DNA from: CAZSRX01 sp964609675 [NCBI: uncultured Bacteroidota bacterium]
GTDB lineage: Bacteria > CLD3 > SB21
NCBI GenBank assembly: GCA_964609675.1
Contig: CAZSRX010000021.1
Span: 8,368 to 72,367 of the forward strand
Direction: 5' to 3'
Length of the DNA stretch: 64,000 nucleotides
Part shown: piece by piece, positions 63,883 through 64,000 of the stretch
How the letters are laid out: every line of letters begins with the position of its first letter
Numbering within the stretch: the first letter of the stretch is position 1
Position numbers and translations under genes: made by a program
The notes under the pieces: model-generated
Databases searched by the model: none
The model's input: the letters and a program-made list of their open reading frames with translations, nothing else
What the model was told of the DNA's origin: nothing

Positions 63883-63972
63883 ATGGATGAAGATAAAACA
63901 AAACCAGAGATCGGCGAGCGCACCATCGCGGTAGTCCAGAATCCCCCTGTTTTCCGCTTTGCAACACCCTAA
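63883..63972 (+). CDS. Possible very short peptide at window end
   Basis: ATG at 63883 reads 29 codons (MDEDKTKPEIGERTIAVVQN then PPVFRFATP) to TAA. The composition is protein-like and it follows about 200 AT-rich bases that could hold a promoter, but there is no ribosome site and no known family. It may be the start of a broken gene. From 63671 to 63882 nothing else is evident; the right edge cuts any following gene. Confidence 0.25.
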   Translation: MDEDKTKPEIGERTIAVVQNPPVFRFATP

Positions 63973-64000
63973 AAATGTTTATTTATGATGGAAAGTAGTT

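Overview
The window looks like chromosomal DNA of a Gram-negative bacterium of moderate GC with AT-rich gaps. Evidence for an outer membrane: an LptF/G-type permease, a lipid A-type acyltransferase, GmhA for heptose synthesis, several signal-peptide beta-barrel proteins and lipoprotein signals. The mix of a CHASE2-cyclase, a Reg_prop/Y_Y_Y sensor kinase, an exported oligoendopeptidase F, WG repeats, an MqnA-like menaquinone enzyme and a long two-insert LptF/G protein suggests the Bacteroidetes-Chlorobi-Calditrichota-KSB1 side of the bacteria. That placement is inference; there is no rRNA or ribosomal protein gene to settle it. No phage, IS, integrase, CRISPR array or rRNA was seen. TGA is an ordinary stop in many genes here.

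Layout. 1-977: a truncated von Willebrand A lipoprotein. 1.3-5.0 kb (minus): pgsA, an erythromycin-esterase-like lipoprotein, pgpA, sucD. 5.1-8.5 kb (plus): lipM-like, rnhA, lipid A-type acyltransferase, a receiver-kinase protein. 8.57 kb: tRNA-Leu(CAG), followed by a gene-poor stretch with possible gene remains. 9.4-19 kb: nadR, a WG-repeat lipoprotein, and a run of accessory minus-strand genes (adenylate-forming ligase, WD40-CsgG fusion, small barrel, SDR, beta-propeller, EamA, Nudix, unknown). 19-25.5 kb (minus): fba, rlmB, lptF/G, bifunctional nuclease, mqnA-like, DUF2007, TPR. 25.5-29.1 kb: a glycolytic cluster gapA-pgk-tpiA-secG-tRNA-Leu(GAG). 29.2-34.4 kb: CHASE2-cyclase and a 897-residue outer-membrane-like protein. 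34.6 kb: a SelW-like selenoprotein that ordinary gene calling would miss. 35-38.2 kb: mltG (minus), purE-purK (plus). 38.2-44.4 kb (minus): rarA; aminopeptidase-gmhA-transketolase. 44.6-50.2 kb: DUF481 barrel, giant sensor kinase, M28 peptidase. 50.6-60.5 kb (plus): ilvE, exported pepF, then OPT transporter-PqqD-like-pepD-MFS and a PEGA/sulfatase-modifying-factor-like protein. 60.5-63.6 kb (minus): clpC and a small unknown gene.

Themes. Several neighbours fit one pathway: PgsA and PgpA make phosphatidylglycerol; GapA, Pgk and TpiA do triose steps; transketolase makes the sedoheptulose 7-phosphate that GmhA uses; PurE and PurK are successive purine enzymes; OPT, PepD and PepF form a peptide-scavenging set.

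The most important find is the selenoprotein at 34575-34808 (minus): a 77-residue SelT/SelW/SelH-family protein with CxxU encoded by an in-frame TGA, followed by a GC hairpin with a GGTCT apical loop that looks like a bacterial SECIS element. It implies that the genome carries selenocysteine machinery outside this window. I did not find a convincing wholly new multigene system; the best accessory candidates are the CHASE2-cyclase/outer-membrane pair, the PqqD-like protein inside the peptide-uptake operon and the WD40-CsgG fusion.
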